A DNA stretch of 64,000 nt from Microcoleus sp. FACHB-61 (lineage in GTDB: Bacteria; Cyanobacteriota; Cyanobacteriia; Cyanobacteriales; Microcoleaceae): the NCBI GenBank assembly GCA_014695295.1, contig JACJNY010000025.1, positions 243,833 to 307,832 on the forward strand, in the 5' to 3' direction. A model generated the notes under the pieces. That model was not told the DNA's origin and did no database searches. It was given only the letters and a program-made list of their open reading frames with translations. The translations under genes and the position numbers were made by a program. Of the stretch, positions 45,812-54,857 are shown piece by piece. Position 1 is the first letter of the stretch. Each line of letters starts with the position of its first letter.

Positions 45812-48800
45812 ATGATTCCTATACAACTTACACTCAAAAATTTTCTCAGCTATCGCGAAGCTGCTTTAGACTTTCGCGGCCTGCACACCGCTTGCATTTG
45901 CGGGCCTAACGGTGCTGGCAAATCCTCCCTCTTAGAAGCCATATGCTGGGCACTTTGGGGCTGTTGCCGCAGCGATACGGAAGACGATATCATCCATATC
46001 GGCGAAATTGATGTGCGCGTTGATTTCACTTTCTCCACCGGCGGCCAAATCTACCGGGTGATTCGCAACCGCCGGCGCGGACAATCGGGAAGTTTGGAAT
46101 TTCAAGTAGCAACAAACCCCCCCTTCCTTGGTAAGGGGGGGCCAGAAGAAGTGAATTCTTCCCTTGGTAAAGGGGAGCCAGAAGAAGTGAATTCTTCTCC
46201 CGAAGGTAAGGGGGGGTCGGGGGGGGTGAATTTTCGCACGCTCACAGACAAAGGTCTGAGAACAACTCAGCAAAAAATCCTCGAACACATCAAACTAGAT
46301 TACGATACCTTCATCAACTCGGCGTATTTGCGGCAGGGGCGAGCTGATGAATTTATGCTCAAAAAGCCGATCGAACGCAAACAAGTTTTAGCCAACCTGC
46401 TCAAACTCGACTCCTACGATACTTTATCCGACCAAGCCAAGGATACCTCCAAACAATTTAAAGCTCAAGTCGAAGTGCTCAAACAGAGTTTGCTAACCGT
46501 ACAAGAGCAACTGCAACAAAAAGAGACGATCGCCTCAGAACAAACTCAATTGCAGCAAGCAACCGATTTGCTTCAGCAGCAGCAGCAAGCCGACACAACC
46601 GAGTTACAGCAACTGCAACTCCAGCACCACAACCGCCAAACTTGGCAAAAACTCCTCGCAGGCCACCAGCAACAGCACTACAATATCTCTCAAGAATGCC
46701 GCCGCTTGCAGCAAGAACTCAGCGCAGCCAAACGGCAGCAAAATGAGCTGCAAGCCCTCCTAGCCCAAGAAAATGAAATAACAGCAGGGATCGCGTATTT
46801 CCACAGCTTGCAAGCCACAGAAGAGACTCTATCTGGCAAATTCAAAGCTAACCAACAAGCCCAAAACCAGCGTCAGAAATTGCAAGAACAGCAGCGGCAA
46901 GAACTGAGCTTTTTGCAAAGCAAAATTCAGCAGTTGCAAGCTCAATTAGATGTTTTAGAACAGGATGAAAAAGATGTTCTGGAGATTCTCAAACAGCAGC
47001 CGGAGGTTAACAAAGGACTCGCACAGTTGCAAGCAGTTCGATCGCGCCTCAACGAACTAGAGCAACTGCAACTGCAAGTTTCGCCGCTGCTACAACAGCA
47101 GCAGCAAAAGCAACAAAAGCTCGATCGGGCCCGCGCCGGTTTAACCGCCCGCTTAGACGAAATCAACCGACAGGTGCAAGTTCAGCAGCAGAAGCGACAG
47201 CCGCAATTACAGCAGGAAATCTCCGCCATCGCCAATCAAATTTTGCAGTTGGAAAACAAGCGAGTTTATCAGCAGCGAGTCCGCGAAAAAGGTCAAGAAA
47301 GGCACGACTTTCTAGGAAACCTGCAAGCTAAAAGCCGCGACTATCAAACCAGACTCGCCGAGATCGACCAAAAACTGCAACTGCTGCGGAAACATGAAGG
47401 AGAAAAAACCGCAGGCGAAGGTAAAGCCGAGAATTTTGCGGAAAACGAGCCATCGAATTCGCCTTTAATGGTGCAGGATGCAAATTTTGGCAATTGTCCA
47501 TTGTGCGATCGACCTTTAGACGAACACTACTGGAATTTGGTAGTCACAAAACACCACTCCCAACAGCAGGAAATCTGGAACCAACTGTGGGTAGTCCGCG
47601 AACAGTTGGCCGTCTCCGAGCGCGAAATTCAAGTCCTCAGACATGAATACCGCGAACTAGAAGAGGAATTAGCCCCCTACCAAGAATTGCGGGAACGCCG
47701 CAGCCATTTGCAAGCACAATTAGATGGCCTAAGCCAAGACGAAAACAGGCTGCAAAGTATGCGTCAAGACGCTGCGGAAATAGAGCGGTTGCTGCGCACC
47801 GGCGAGTATGCAGCCGATGACTTGGGTCAACTACAGCAAATCGAACAGCAACTGCAACAGCTCAATTACAGCGATAGCAGCCACTCCCTCGCCCGCAGCG
47901 ATGAAAAGCGCTTGCGGTGGGCGGAAATTAAGCAAGCTCAAATCAAAGACGCTCAGCAAAAACTGAATAAAATTAATGCCCGCCGCCCGGATTTGCAAAC
48001 TCAATTAGCCACAGTACAGCAACAGTTAGAACAGCAAAAAAATAGCTCGGAAATACAGCAGCAAATTCTGTCTTTAGATAGATACATTGCGGAAGTTGGC
48101 TATAATTTGGAACAGCACGAACACGTCCGCAGCGAAATGCGCCGATCGCAGTTTTGGATCGCCCGCGCCGAAAAATTGCGAGCGGCAACTGTGCAGTACC
48201 CGCAAGTGCAGCAGCGCGTTAATGAAATAACAAATTCCATCGCTGTGCGCGATCGAGATTTGCAAGCCGTCAGCGCTCAAACTTCAGCGATGAACCAGCA
48301 ATTGCAAGAACATCCCGATCCCACAGCCAGAATCAGCGCGATCGAACAGCAAATGAGCCGCCGCCGCCAGCAGCTTGACCAACATTTGGGAAGTCTCGGA
48401 CGCCTCCAGCAGCAGCAACAAAATCTAGAAACTCTGCAAGTTCAGCTAGTAGCTCAAAAAGAGCAAATGCAAGTTGCCAAACGCCAGCAGCGAGTTTATC
48501 AAGAGTTGGGTCAAGCATTTGGTAAAAACGGAATTCAAGCTTTAATGATTGAAAATGTTTTGCCTCAACTAGAAGCTGAAACCAATCAGATATTGTCGAG
48601 ATTGAGCGCGAATCAATTGCACGTTCAATTTATTACTCAGCGGGCTGCTGCTTCTAAAAAAGCAACTAAATTGATTGACACCTTAGACATTTTAATTGCT
48701 GATGCTCGCGGTACTCGCGCCTACGAAACTTACTCGGGCGGTGAAGCTTTTAGGATTAATTTTGCGATTCGGCTGGCGCTGGCGAGACTGCTGTCTCAGC

Positions 48801-49018
48801 GGGCGGGCACGGCTTTGCAAATGTTGATTATTGATGAGGGATTCGGAACTCAGGATGCTGAAGGTTGCGATCGGCTGATTGCTGCAATTAATGCGATCGC
48901 CTCCGACTTCGCCTGCATCCTCACCGTTACCCATATGCCCCACCTGAAAGAAGCTTTTCAAGCCAGAATAGAAGTAAGCAAAACTGCTCAGGGTTCTTGC
49001 ATCAACTTGTCAATTTAA
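45812..49018 (+). CDS. sbcC: Nuclease SbcCD, ATPase subunit C
   Basis: 1068 residues. SbcC (Rad50-like) dimerises and, with the SbcD nuclease, cuts hairpins and blocked DNA ends. The N-terminal ATPase half shows ACICGPNGAGKSSLLEAICW (about 28-47). A very long Gln-rich coiled coil is centred on the zinc hook CPLC (Cys562, Cys565). The C-terminal half has signature TYSGGEAFRINFAIRLALAR and Walker B LQMLIIDEGFGTQD. Residues 106-141 are three 12-residue repeats (LGKGGPEEVNSS type), the translation of a tandem DNA repeat, absent from ordinary SbcC. No sbcD is adjacent. There is no good ribosome site, and ATG is chosen by homology of the N-terminus. Confidence 0.94.
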   Translation: MIPIQLTLKNFLSYREAALDFRGLHTACICGPNGAGKSSLLEAICWALWGCCRSDTEDDIIHIGEIDVRVDFTFSTGGQIYRVIRNRRRGQSGSLEFQVATNPPFLGKGGPEEVNSSLGKGEPEEVNSSPEGKGGSGGVNFRTLTDKGLRTTQQKILEHIKLDYDTFINSAYLRQGRADEFMLKKPIERKQVLANLLKLDSYDTLSDQAKDTSKQFKAQVEVLKQSLLTVQEQLQQKETIASEQTQLQQATDLLQQQQQADTTELQQLQLQHHNRQTWQKLLAGHQQQHYNISQECRRLQQELSAAKRQQNELQALLAQENEITAGIAYFHSLQATEETLSGKFKANQQAQNQRQKLQEQQRQELSFLQSKIQQLQAQLDVLEQDEKDVLEILKQQPEVNKGLAQLQAVRSRLNELEQLQLQVSPLLQQQQQKQQKLDRARAGLTARLDEINRQVQVQQQKRQPQLQQEISAIANQILQLENKRVYQQRVREKGQERHDFLGNLQAKSRDYQTRLAEIDQKLQLLRKHEGEKTAGEGKAENFAENEPSNSPLMVQDANFGNCPLCDRPLDEHYWNLVVTKHHSQQQEIWNQLWVVREQLAVSEREIQVLRHEYRELEEELAPYQELRERRSHLQAQLDGLSQDENRLQSMRQDAAEIERLLRTGEYAADDLGQLQQIEQQLQQLNYSDSSHSLARSDEKRLRWAEIKQAQIKDAQQKLNKINARRPDLQTQLATVQQQLEQQKNSSEIQQQILSLDRYIAEVGYNLEQHEHVRSEMRRSQFWIARAEKLRAATVQYPQVQQRVNEITNSIAVRDRDLQAVSAQTSAMNQQLQEHPDPTARISAIEQQMSRRRQQLDQHLGSLGRLQQQQQNLETLQVQLVAQKEQMQVAKRQQRVYQELGQAFGKNGIQALMIENVLPQLEAETNQILSRLSANQLHVQFITQRAAASKKATKLIDTLDILIADARGTRAYETYSGGEAFRINFAIRLALARLLSQRAGTALQMLIIDEGFGTQDAEGCDRLIAAINAIASDFACILTVTHMPHLKEAFQARIEVSKTAQGSCINLSI
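46127..46234 (+). repeat. Three 36-bp tandem repeats inside sbcC
   Basis: Units at 46127-46162, 46163-46198 and 46199-46234 share GGTAAGGGGG and AGAAGTGAATTCTTC. The frame is kept, since 36 is divisible by three. The first two units are nearly identical and the third is degenerate. The G-runs next to CCCCCCCTTCC resemble cyanobacterial GGTAAGGGGGG spacer repeats. Confidence 0.88.
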
Positions 49019-49389
49019 AAGGGTTGGCGAGCCGGGTGGAAGGAGGAGAAGAAAAAAAGTTAAAAATATCAGTATTTTCACCTTCTGTTTTCTTTCCGCC
49101 TTCGCTATTTTCACCTTCTGTTTTCTGGATAAGTGCGGAATGCCTTCAGTTATACTACTTACTTTCAAACAAAAAGGCTATTGTAGACTCGTACTCCAAC
49201 CATGATGGAATCACTCATTGCCAATCTAAAATCTAAAATCTAAAATGGTATTACTCGTCTCCCTCGCCGGCTTTTGTGGGCTGCTTACTTTGTTAACAAA
49301 GCTAAATTAAAAATAAGATAATAGAATAAGAATGGCTCAAGCTATTTATAATTTCTTATTGTTCTGTCCGCTCCAAGGGAGTTTGGATA
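49019..49389. other. Spacer with short repeats, no supported gene
   Basis: A TTTTCACCTTCTGTTTTCT word occurs twice (about 49076 and 49109), and AATCTAAA heptamer units lie at 49226-49245. GGGAG at 49377-49381 is the ribosome site of the next gene. A 79-codon ORF here (48997-49236) is not supported. Confidence 0.55.
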
Positions 49390-52300
49390 TTGCCACCGAT
49401 GACAACAGACTCTTTCCACCTGTCTCTCCTAGAGCGGGCGATCGCAGCTTCGAGCAACAGTATCCTAATCGCGGATGCTAACAGGCCTGACATACCTATT
49501 ATCTACTGCAATCCTGCTTTTGAGAAACTGACCGGTTACAGTGCCGAAGAAGTTATTGGACGCAACTGCAGGTTTTTGCAGGGTCCCGATACAGATCGGA
49601 CCGAATTAGACAAACTCCGCAGCAGCTTGCAAGCAGGAACGGAAATTCAGGTAGTTCTCAAAAATTATCGCAAAGACAAAACTCCTTTTTGGAACGAATT
49701 AATCGTTTCCCCCATCCTAGACAACGAGGGAAAATTAACTCATTTTATCGGAGTTCAGAACGATATTAGCAAAAGAGTAGCAGCCGAAACAGCCAGGGAA
49801 GAAAGCGAAGAAAGATTGCGGGCGATCGCCACTGTGACTCCCGTTCCCATGTCAATTACGCGCCTAGAAGACAGCGTTATTTTGTATGCCAATCCTGCCC
49901 TCGGAGAAAGTTTAGGTTTGAGTTCCGAACAGTTTATAGGCAGCAAAAAAAGCGACTTTTATGCTAATGTGAGTGACCACAGCCACTTGCTAGGATTAGT
50001 CAAACAAAACGGCTTTAGCGACAGCGAACAAATCTGCCTCAGGAAAGCAAACGGCAGTTTTTTTTGGGTGAAAATGTCGATGCGATCGATTAATTTTAAC
50101 GGCGAAGCAGCAGTTTTATCGGCATTTTACGATATTACCGATCGCGTAGAAGCAGAAACAGCACTACGGCAAAGCGAAGCGAGGTTTCAAAAACTAGCCG
50201 CCAACGTTCCGGGAATGATTTATCAATTTCAGTTAGCAGCAGACGGCACTGTGTCATTCCCCTACGTCAGTTCCGGCTGCCGCGAGCTCTGGGAATTAGA
50301 ACCAGAGGTACTCCAAAATTCAGCTATTCCCGCTATCGAAATGATTCATCCAGACGATGCGCCAAGCTTCCACGAATCTGTTGGTATCTCAGCTAAAACT
50401 TTAGAGCCTTGGCGGTGGGAAGGCAGATTTGTTTTCCCGGGCGATCGCATTAAGTGGGTTAGCGGGGCTTCCCGGCCAGAACCGGGCGAAAAAGGTGACA
50501 TTATTTGGGACGGCTTGTTGATTGACATTAGCGATCGCAAACTTGCAGAATCAGCACTGCGGCAAAGCGAAGCCAGATTTCAAAAAATGGCCGCCAACGT
50601 GCCGGGAATGATTTATCAATACTTGCTGCATCCCGACGGTTCCGATGAATTCATTTATGCCAGTTCAGGCTGTTGGGAACTCTATGAATTAGAGCCAGAA
50701 AAAATTCAAGAAAACTCCGGTTTAATGTGGTCAATGGTGCATCCAGAAGACCTAAAATCCATGTTAGAATCAGTCGCAATTTCCGGCGAAACTTTAAAAC
50801 CTTGGATATATGAAGGGCGGATCGTAACCCGATCAGAAAAACTGAAATGGATTCGCGGCATCGCCCGCCCCGAACTGCAACCGGGCGGCGGTATACTGTG
50901 GGAAGGGGTGACAATCGACATCAGCGATCGCAAGCTAGCAGAAATTGCCCTCAGCGAATCAAAAATTGCCCTGCAACAAGCCAATCAAGAACTTGAAAAG
51001 CGCGTCTTAGAACGTACCGAAGCCTTGCAAACCTCCCAAAATATGCTGTGGTTGGTAATCAACAACATCCCTCAGTTAATCGCCTGGAAAGATCGAGATT
51101 TAGTTTACTTGGGAGGCAACAAAAACTTTGCCAACGTCGCAGGTTTCAATCACTCCAGTGAAATCGCCGGTCTCACCGACTTCGATATGCCTTGGAAACC
51201 GGAAGAAGCCGAATTTTTTCGAGCCTGCGACCGCCGCATCATGGCAACAAACACCCCCGAATATCACATCATAGAATTCAAAATGCAAGCCGACGGCACC
51301 CAGCGCTGTCTGGATACAAATAAAATACCTTTACACGACAATTACGGCAATGTTGTCGGCATTTTGTCTACGTTTGAAGACATCACCGACCGACTTTCCC
51401 TAGCAGCTCAACTCCGGGCCAGCGAGGAACTATTTCGCACAATTTTTGAAGATGCACCAATCGCTATCTACTTAGCCAATTTAGACGATAACAAGTTAGT
51501 GCGAGTCAATAAAACTTACTGCGAAATGCTGGGATATACCGCAGCAGAATTGCTGAGCAAAACCTTTATAGAAATTGCGCATCCCGAAGATAATCCACAA
51601 CATTTCCAAGTTGCTGCTTCTCTTGAGCGGGGAGAAATTACCAGCTATCAAATCGAACTTCGCCAGATTTCGGCTACAGGTAAGATTGTTTGGGTAAACG
51701 TGACAGCTACTTTGATTCGAGACGGCGAAGGAAAACCCATTTACAATTTAGGGATGATTGAAAATATAACCAACCGCAAAATTTCCGCAGCAGCACTCCA
51801 AGCTTCAGAATCTCAATTGAGAAAACAAGCAACCCAATTGCAAGAAGCCTACGAACAGCTACAACACGCTCAAATCCAATTAGTTCAATCAGAAAAAATG
51901 TCGAGCCTCGGTCAGATGGTGGCTGGAATCGCCCACGAAATCAACAATCCCGCAACTTTTATTAACGGCAATATTTCTCACACATACAACTATTTTCACG
52001 ATTTAATAGAGCTATTGAATCTCTACCAGGAATGCTACCCGTCCCCAGTTCCTCAGATTGCGGAAAAAGTTAAGGAGTTAGAGATCGATTTCCTGAAGGA
52101 AGACTTGCCCAGAATGCTAAACTCCATGAGAGTAGGAATAGAAAGAATCAGTAAAATTGTGTTGTCGCTGCGGAATTTTTCGCGACTGGACGAATCGGAA
52201 ATGAAGTGGGTAGACCTTCATGAAGGAATTGACAGTACGCTGTTAATTTTGCAGCACAGATTGCATCAGGGAAGTAGAAAAAGCAGGATTGAAATTATTA

Positions 52301-52707
52301 AAGAATACGGAAAAATCTCGAAGATTCACTGTTGTGCGGGGCAGTTAAACCAGGTATTTCTCAACATTATCAGCAATGCGATCGAGGCTCTAGAAAACCA
52401 ACCGCAACCTCGGACGATCGTGATTCGCACTGAAATGAAAAAAGCCGGGTTGGAAAGCCCCAGTAAAAGCCACCTCAGTCATTGCGATCGCATCGTCATT
52501 TGCATCGCCGACAGCGGCCCGGGAATGACCGAAGATGTTCGCAAGCGGCTCTTTGACCCATTCTTCACCACCAAACCCGTAGGGTCTGGAACCGGCTTGG
52601 GATTATCCATCAGCCATCAAATTGTGGTAGAAAAACATAAGGGAAGCCTGCGGTGCATCTCAGCGCCCGGACAGGGAGCGGAATTCTGGATTGAAATCCC
52701 CTGCTGA
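49390..52707 (+). CDS. LOV/multi-PAS sensor histidine kinase
   Basis: 1105 residues from a TTG that lies 8 nt after GGGAG; ATG at 49399 would remove three residues. The first PAS domain is a LOV photosensor: [14 protein letters not shown] with the flavin-adduct cysteine Cys60, then [10 protein letters not shown] second PAS (about 140-255), two nearly duplicated PAS domains (about 260-385 and 390-515, both starting [11 protein letters not shown]), and two more (about 555-800) follow. A coiled coil leads to HisKA with His849 (AHEINNP) and the ATPase (DSGPGM, GTGLGLS). No membrane helix and no receiver are seen. It should sense blue light and redox or ligands and phosphorylate an unknown regulator. 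The kinase core is close to that at 3700-5184. Confidence 0.92.
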   Translation: MPPMTTDSFHLSLLERAIAASSNSILIADANRPDIPIIYCNPAFEKLTGYSAEEVIGRNCRFLQGPDTDRTELDKLRSSLQAGTEIQVVLKNYRKDKTPFWNELIVSPILDNEGKLTHFIGVQNDISKRVAAETAREESEERLRAIATVTPVPMSITRLEDSVILYANPALGESLGLSSEQFIGSKKSDFYANVSDHSHLLGLVKQNGFSDSEQICLRKANGSFFWVKMSMRSINFNGEAAVLSAFYDITDRVEAETALRQSEARFQKLAANVPGMIYQFQLAADGTVSFPYVSSGCRELWELEPEVLQNSAIPAIEMIHPDDAPSFHESVGISAKTLEPWRWEGRFVFPGDRIKWVSGASRPEPGEKGDIIWDGLLIDISDRKLAESALRQSEARFQKMAANVPGMIYQYLLHPDGSDEFIYASSGCWELYELEPEKIQENSGLMWSMVHPEDLKSMLESVAISGETLKPWIYEGRIVTRSEKLKWIRGIARPELQPGGGILWEGVTIDISDRKLAEIALSESKIALQQANQELEKRVLERTEALQTSQNMLWLVINNIPQLIAWKDRDLVYLGGNKNFANVAGFNHSSEIAGLTDFDMPWKPEEAEFFRACDRRIMATNTPEYHIIEFKMQADGTQRCLDTNKIPLHDNYGNVVGILSTFEDITDRLSLAAQLRASEELFRTIFEDAPIAIYLANLDDNKLVRVNKTYCEMLGYTAAELLSKTFIEIAHPEDNPQHFQVAASLERGEITSYQIELRQISATGKIVWVNVTATLIRDGEGKPIYNLGMIENITNRKISAAALQASESQLRKQATQLQEAYEQLQHAQIQLVQSEKMSSLGQMVAGIAHEINNPATFINGNISHTYNYFHDLIELLNLYQECYPSPVPQIAEKVKELEIDFLKEDLPRMLNSMRVGIERISKIVLSLRNFSRLDESEMKWVDLHEGIDSTLLILQHRLHQGSRKSRIEIIKEYGKISKIHCCAGQLNQVFLNIISNAIEALENQPQPRTIVIRTEMKKAGLESPSKSHLSHCDRIVICIADSGPGMTEDVRKRLFDPFFTTKPVGSGTGLGLSISHQIVVEKHKGSLRCISAPGQGAEFWIEIPC

Positions 52708-52866
52708 GCGATCGGAAATTAATCTAAAAGTTTCAATATTTAACTTTTAATTCCCAATTGCCGTCGGTGCTTGAGTTATCAGGGTTTTGAATTAACCGCA
52801 CTCAGAGGCCGAAACAAATCGCACTCAGCGGTGTGCTAATCTGCTGCCCTTATTCGCTAGGCAATT

Positions 52867-54741
52867 ATGCTCAAAAAACTACCTTTATCCTGGTCTCGCT
52901 ACATTCCAGCCGGGTTGACGCTGGGTTTGGGTGTGGGACTGTCGCTTCTCACATTCGCCTTGGTTTGGGACTGGGAAGACAAGCGCCGCGACTACGAAAT
53001 GCACCGCCGCATCGACGATATTTCGATCGGCATCGAACGCCAGCTCAACTCCGACTTAGATAGTGTTCTCGCCCTCAGCGACTACATGAAAGCCTTCGCC
53101 GCCGTCGAGCGTGCCTCTTTTGCCAGGTTTGTCGCCCGTCCCCTAGCCGTCCACCCCAGCCTGCAACTCCTGGCTTGGGCTCCCCGCGTCCCCAATTCTC
53201 AGCGGCGAAACTACGAAGCCAAAGCCAGAACCGAAACTGACCCCAGCTTCGAGATTACAGAGCGCGGCCCCCGAGGAGAACTGCGCAAGGCCCTCCAGCG
53301 TTCCGAATATTTCCCGGCTTTCTACGTCGAACCAACAGCCGGAAACGAGACAGTATTGGGCTTTGACCTCGCCTCCCACCCACAAATCCGCGCCGCGCTC
53401 GATCGGGGGCGCGATACTGGAGAAATGATTGTCACCAACTACGTCGGCCTAAGTCAGGGCAATTCCCCGGAACTAGGTCTTTTGGCCATAGTTCCGATTT
53501 ACGAAAACAGCAGTAAACCGACTACCCTGGAATCCCGCCGCCAACTGCTACAAGGATTTGTTCTGGGCGTATTTCGAGGCAAAGATATTTTCCAAACCTC
53601 TTTAAAAGGACGCAATACCGACTACCTCACTATTTATCTCGCCAGCGAGGCTCCAGACAAGCAAGAAGCAGCGTCGCTGTTACCGCAAACGGGCAACCCG
53701 GTTCTCAAAAATCTCCCTGCTGACGGCCAAATTCAGCAATTTGCGGTGCTGTTCCAATCCGCCAGCCAACAAGTGCTTCCAGCATCAGCGGCTGCAGAAC
53801 GAGCCCTCAGGCCAAACTGCCCGATTCTTGACAATCCAGGTCCGAACTATACAGCTTGCAAAAGGCGGCTGAAAATTAGTGGCAACCAGTGGTCTCTGTA
53901 CGTGTCGGCCACGCCGGAAATTCGCAGGATTCGCAAGCACTGGCGCTCTTGGGGAACTCTGACGATGGGGATGCTGTGGACTCTGATTCCGGTGACATAT
54001 ATGCTGACAGCTTTGAGCCGCACCGCCCAAATCGAAAAGCTAGCCGGAGAAAGAATTCGCCAAGCCGAACAGTTGCAGGCGGCTTACCTACAGTTGGAAC
54101 TCGAACAAGCTAAATCCGAGCAACTGCTGCTGAACGTTTTGCCTGCTGCGATCGCCCTGCGTTTGAAGGACAATGAACACAATATCGCCGAAAGTTTTGC
54201 GGAAGTAACTGTGATGTTTGCCGACATTGTGGGGTTTACAGAGCTTTCGTCGAGAATTTCAGCGACTGCGGTGGTGGAAGTGCTCAACGATATTTTTTCG
54301 GCTTTTGACCACTTGGCCGATCGCCACGGTTTGGAGAAAATTAAGACTATTGGTGACGCTTACATGGTTGTCGGCGGTTTGCCTACGCCCCGAAAGGATC
54401 ACGCCGAGGCGGTTGCGAACATGGCGATCGATATGCTGCACGAAATTCGGCTCCTCAGTTTAGAGCATTTGGAACCTTTCAGCATTCGGATTGGGATTAG
54501 CAGTGGCCCTGTCGTTGCCGGCGTCATCGGCTTAAAAAAGTTTATTTACGACCTCTGGGGCGACACAGTAAATATTGCTTCGCGCATGGAATCCCACGGG
54601 ATTACCGGTTGCATTCAAGTCACCGCCGAAACCTACGAATTATTAAAGGATAAATACACTTTCCAGAAGCGCGGCGCCATTCAAATCAAGGGCAAGGGAT
54701 ACATGATTACTTATTTACTGACTGGGAAAAAAGATTATTGA
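52867..54741 (+). CDS. CHASE-domain class III adenylate cyclase
   Basis: 624 residues. A membrane helix (about 13-33) is followed by a periplasmic CHASE-type ligand domain (about 50-330), a second helix (about 363-384), a coiled coil, and the cyclase domain (about 440-610). Metal ligands are Asp453 in MFADIVGF and Asp497 in TIGDAYM. Adenine-selecting residues are Lys493 (KIKTIGD) and Asp562 (YDLWGDTVN), so ATP rather than GTP is the expected substrate. VNIASRMES supplies the Asn and Arg of the active site. It makes cAMP in response to an unknown outside signal. It lies 159 bp after the LOV kinase on the same strand. Confidence 0.92.
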   Translation: MLKKLPLSWSRYIPAGLTLGLGVGLSLLTFALVWDWEDKRRDYEMHRRIDDISIGIERQLNSDLDSVLALSDYMKAFAAVERASFARFVARPLAVHPSLQLLAWAPRVPNSQRRNYEAKARTETDPSFEITERGPRGELRKALQRSEYFPAFYVEPTAGNETVLGFDLASHPQIRAALDRGRDTGEMIVTNYVGLSQGNSPELGLLAIVPIYENSSKPTTLESRRQLLQGFVLGVFRGKDIFQTSLKGRNTDYLTIYLASEAPDKQEAASLLPQTGNPVLKNLPADGQIQQFAVLFQSASQQVLPASAAAERALRPNCPILDNPGPNYTACKRRLKISGNQWSLYVSATPEIRRIRKHWRSWGTLTMGMLWTLIPVTYMLTALSRTAQIEKLAGERIRQAEQLQAAYLQLELEQAKSEQLLLNVLPAAIALRLKDNEHNIAESFAEVTVMFADIVGFTELSSRISATAVVEVLNDIFSAFDHLADRHGLEKIKTIGDAYMVVGGLPTPRKDHAEAVANMAIDMLHEIRLLSLEHLEPFSIRIGISSGPVVAGVIGLKKFIYDLWGDTVNIASRMESHGITGCIQVTAETYELLKDKYTFQKRGAIQIKGKGYMITYLLTGKKDY

Positions 54742-54744
54742 CAC

Positions 54745-54782
54745 TCCCCGTTCTTTCATAGACGGTGATTCTTGGGGAGCAT
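54745..54782 (+). other. Hairpin with CTCCCC/GGGGAG ends, possible IS200/IS605-type remnant
   Basis: CTCCCCGTTCTTTCATAGAC, then GGTGATTCTTGGGGAG, forms a hairpin directly after the cyclase stop. The GACACTCCCC ... GATTCTTGG wording resembles the ends of IS200/IS605 elements common in cyanobacteria, but no transposase or TnpB is near. It may simply act as a terminator. Confidence 0.4.
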
Positions 54783-54857
54783 CTCAATTTTTGTAAAAAG
54801 CATCTTTGGTATAAGCAAGCGAGGGGGGACGCTCGCACTAGAAAAGCTTGCACACAG

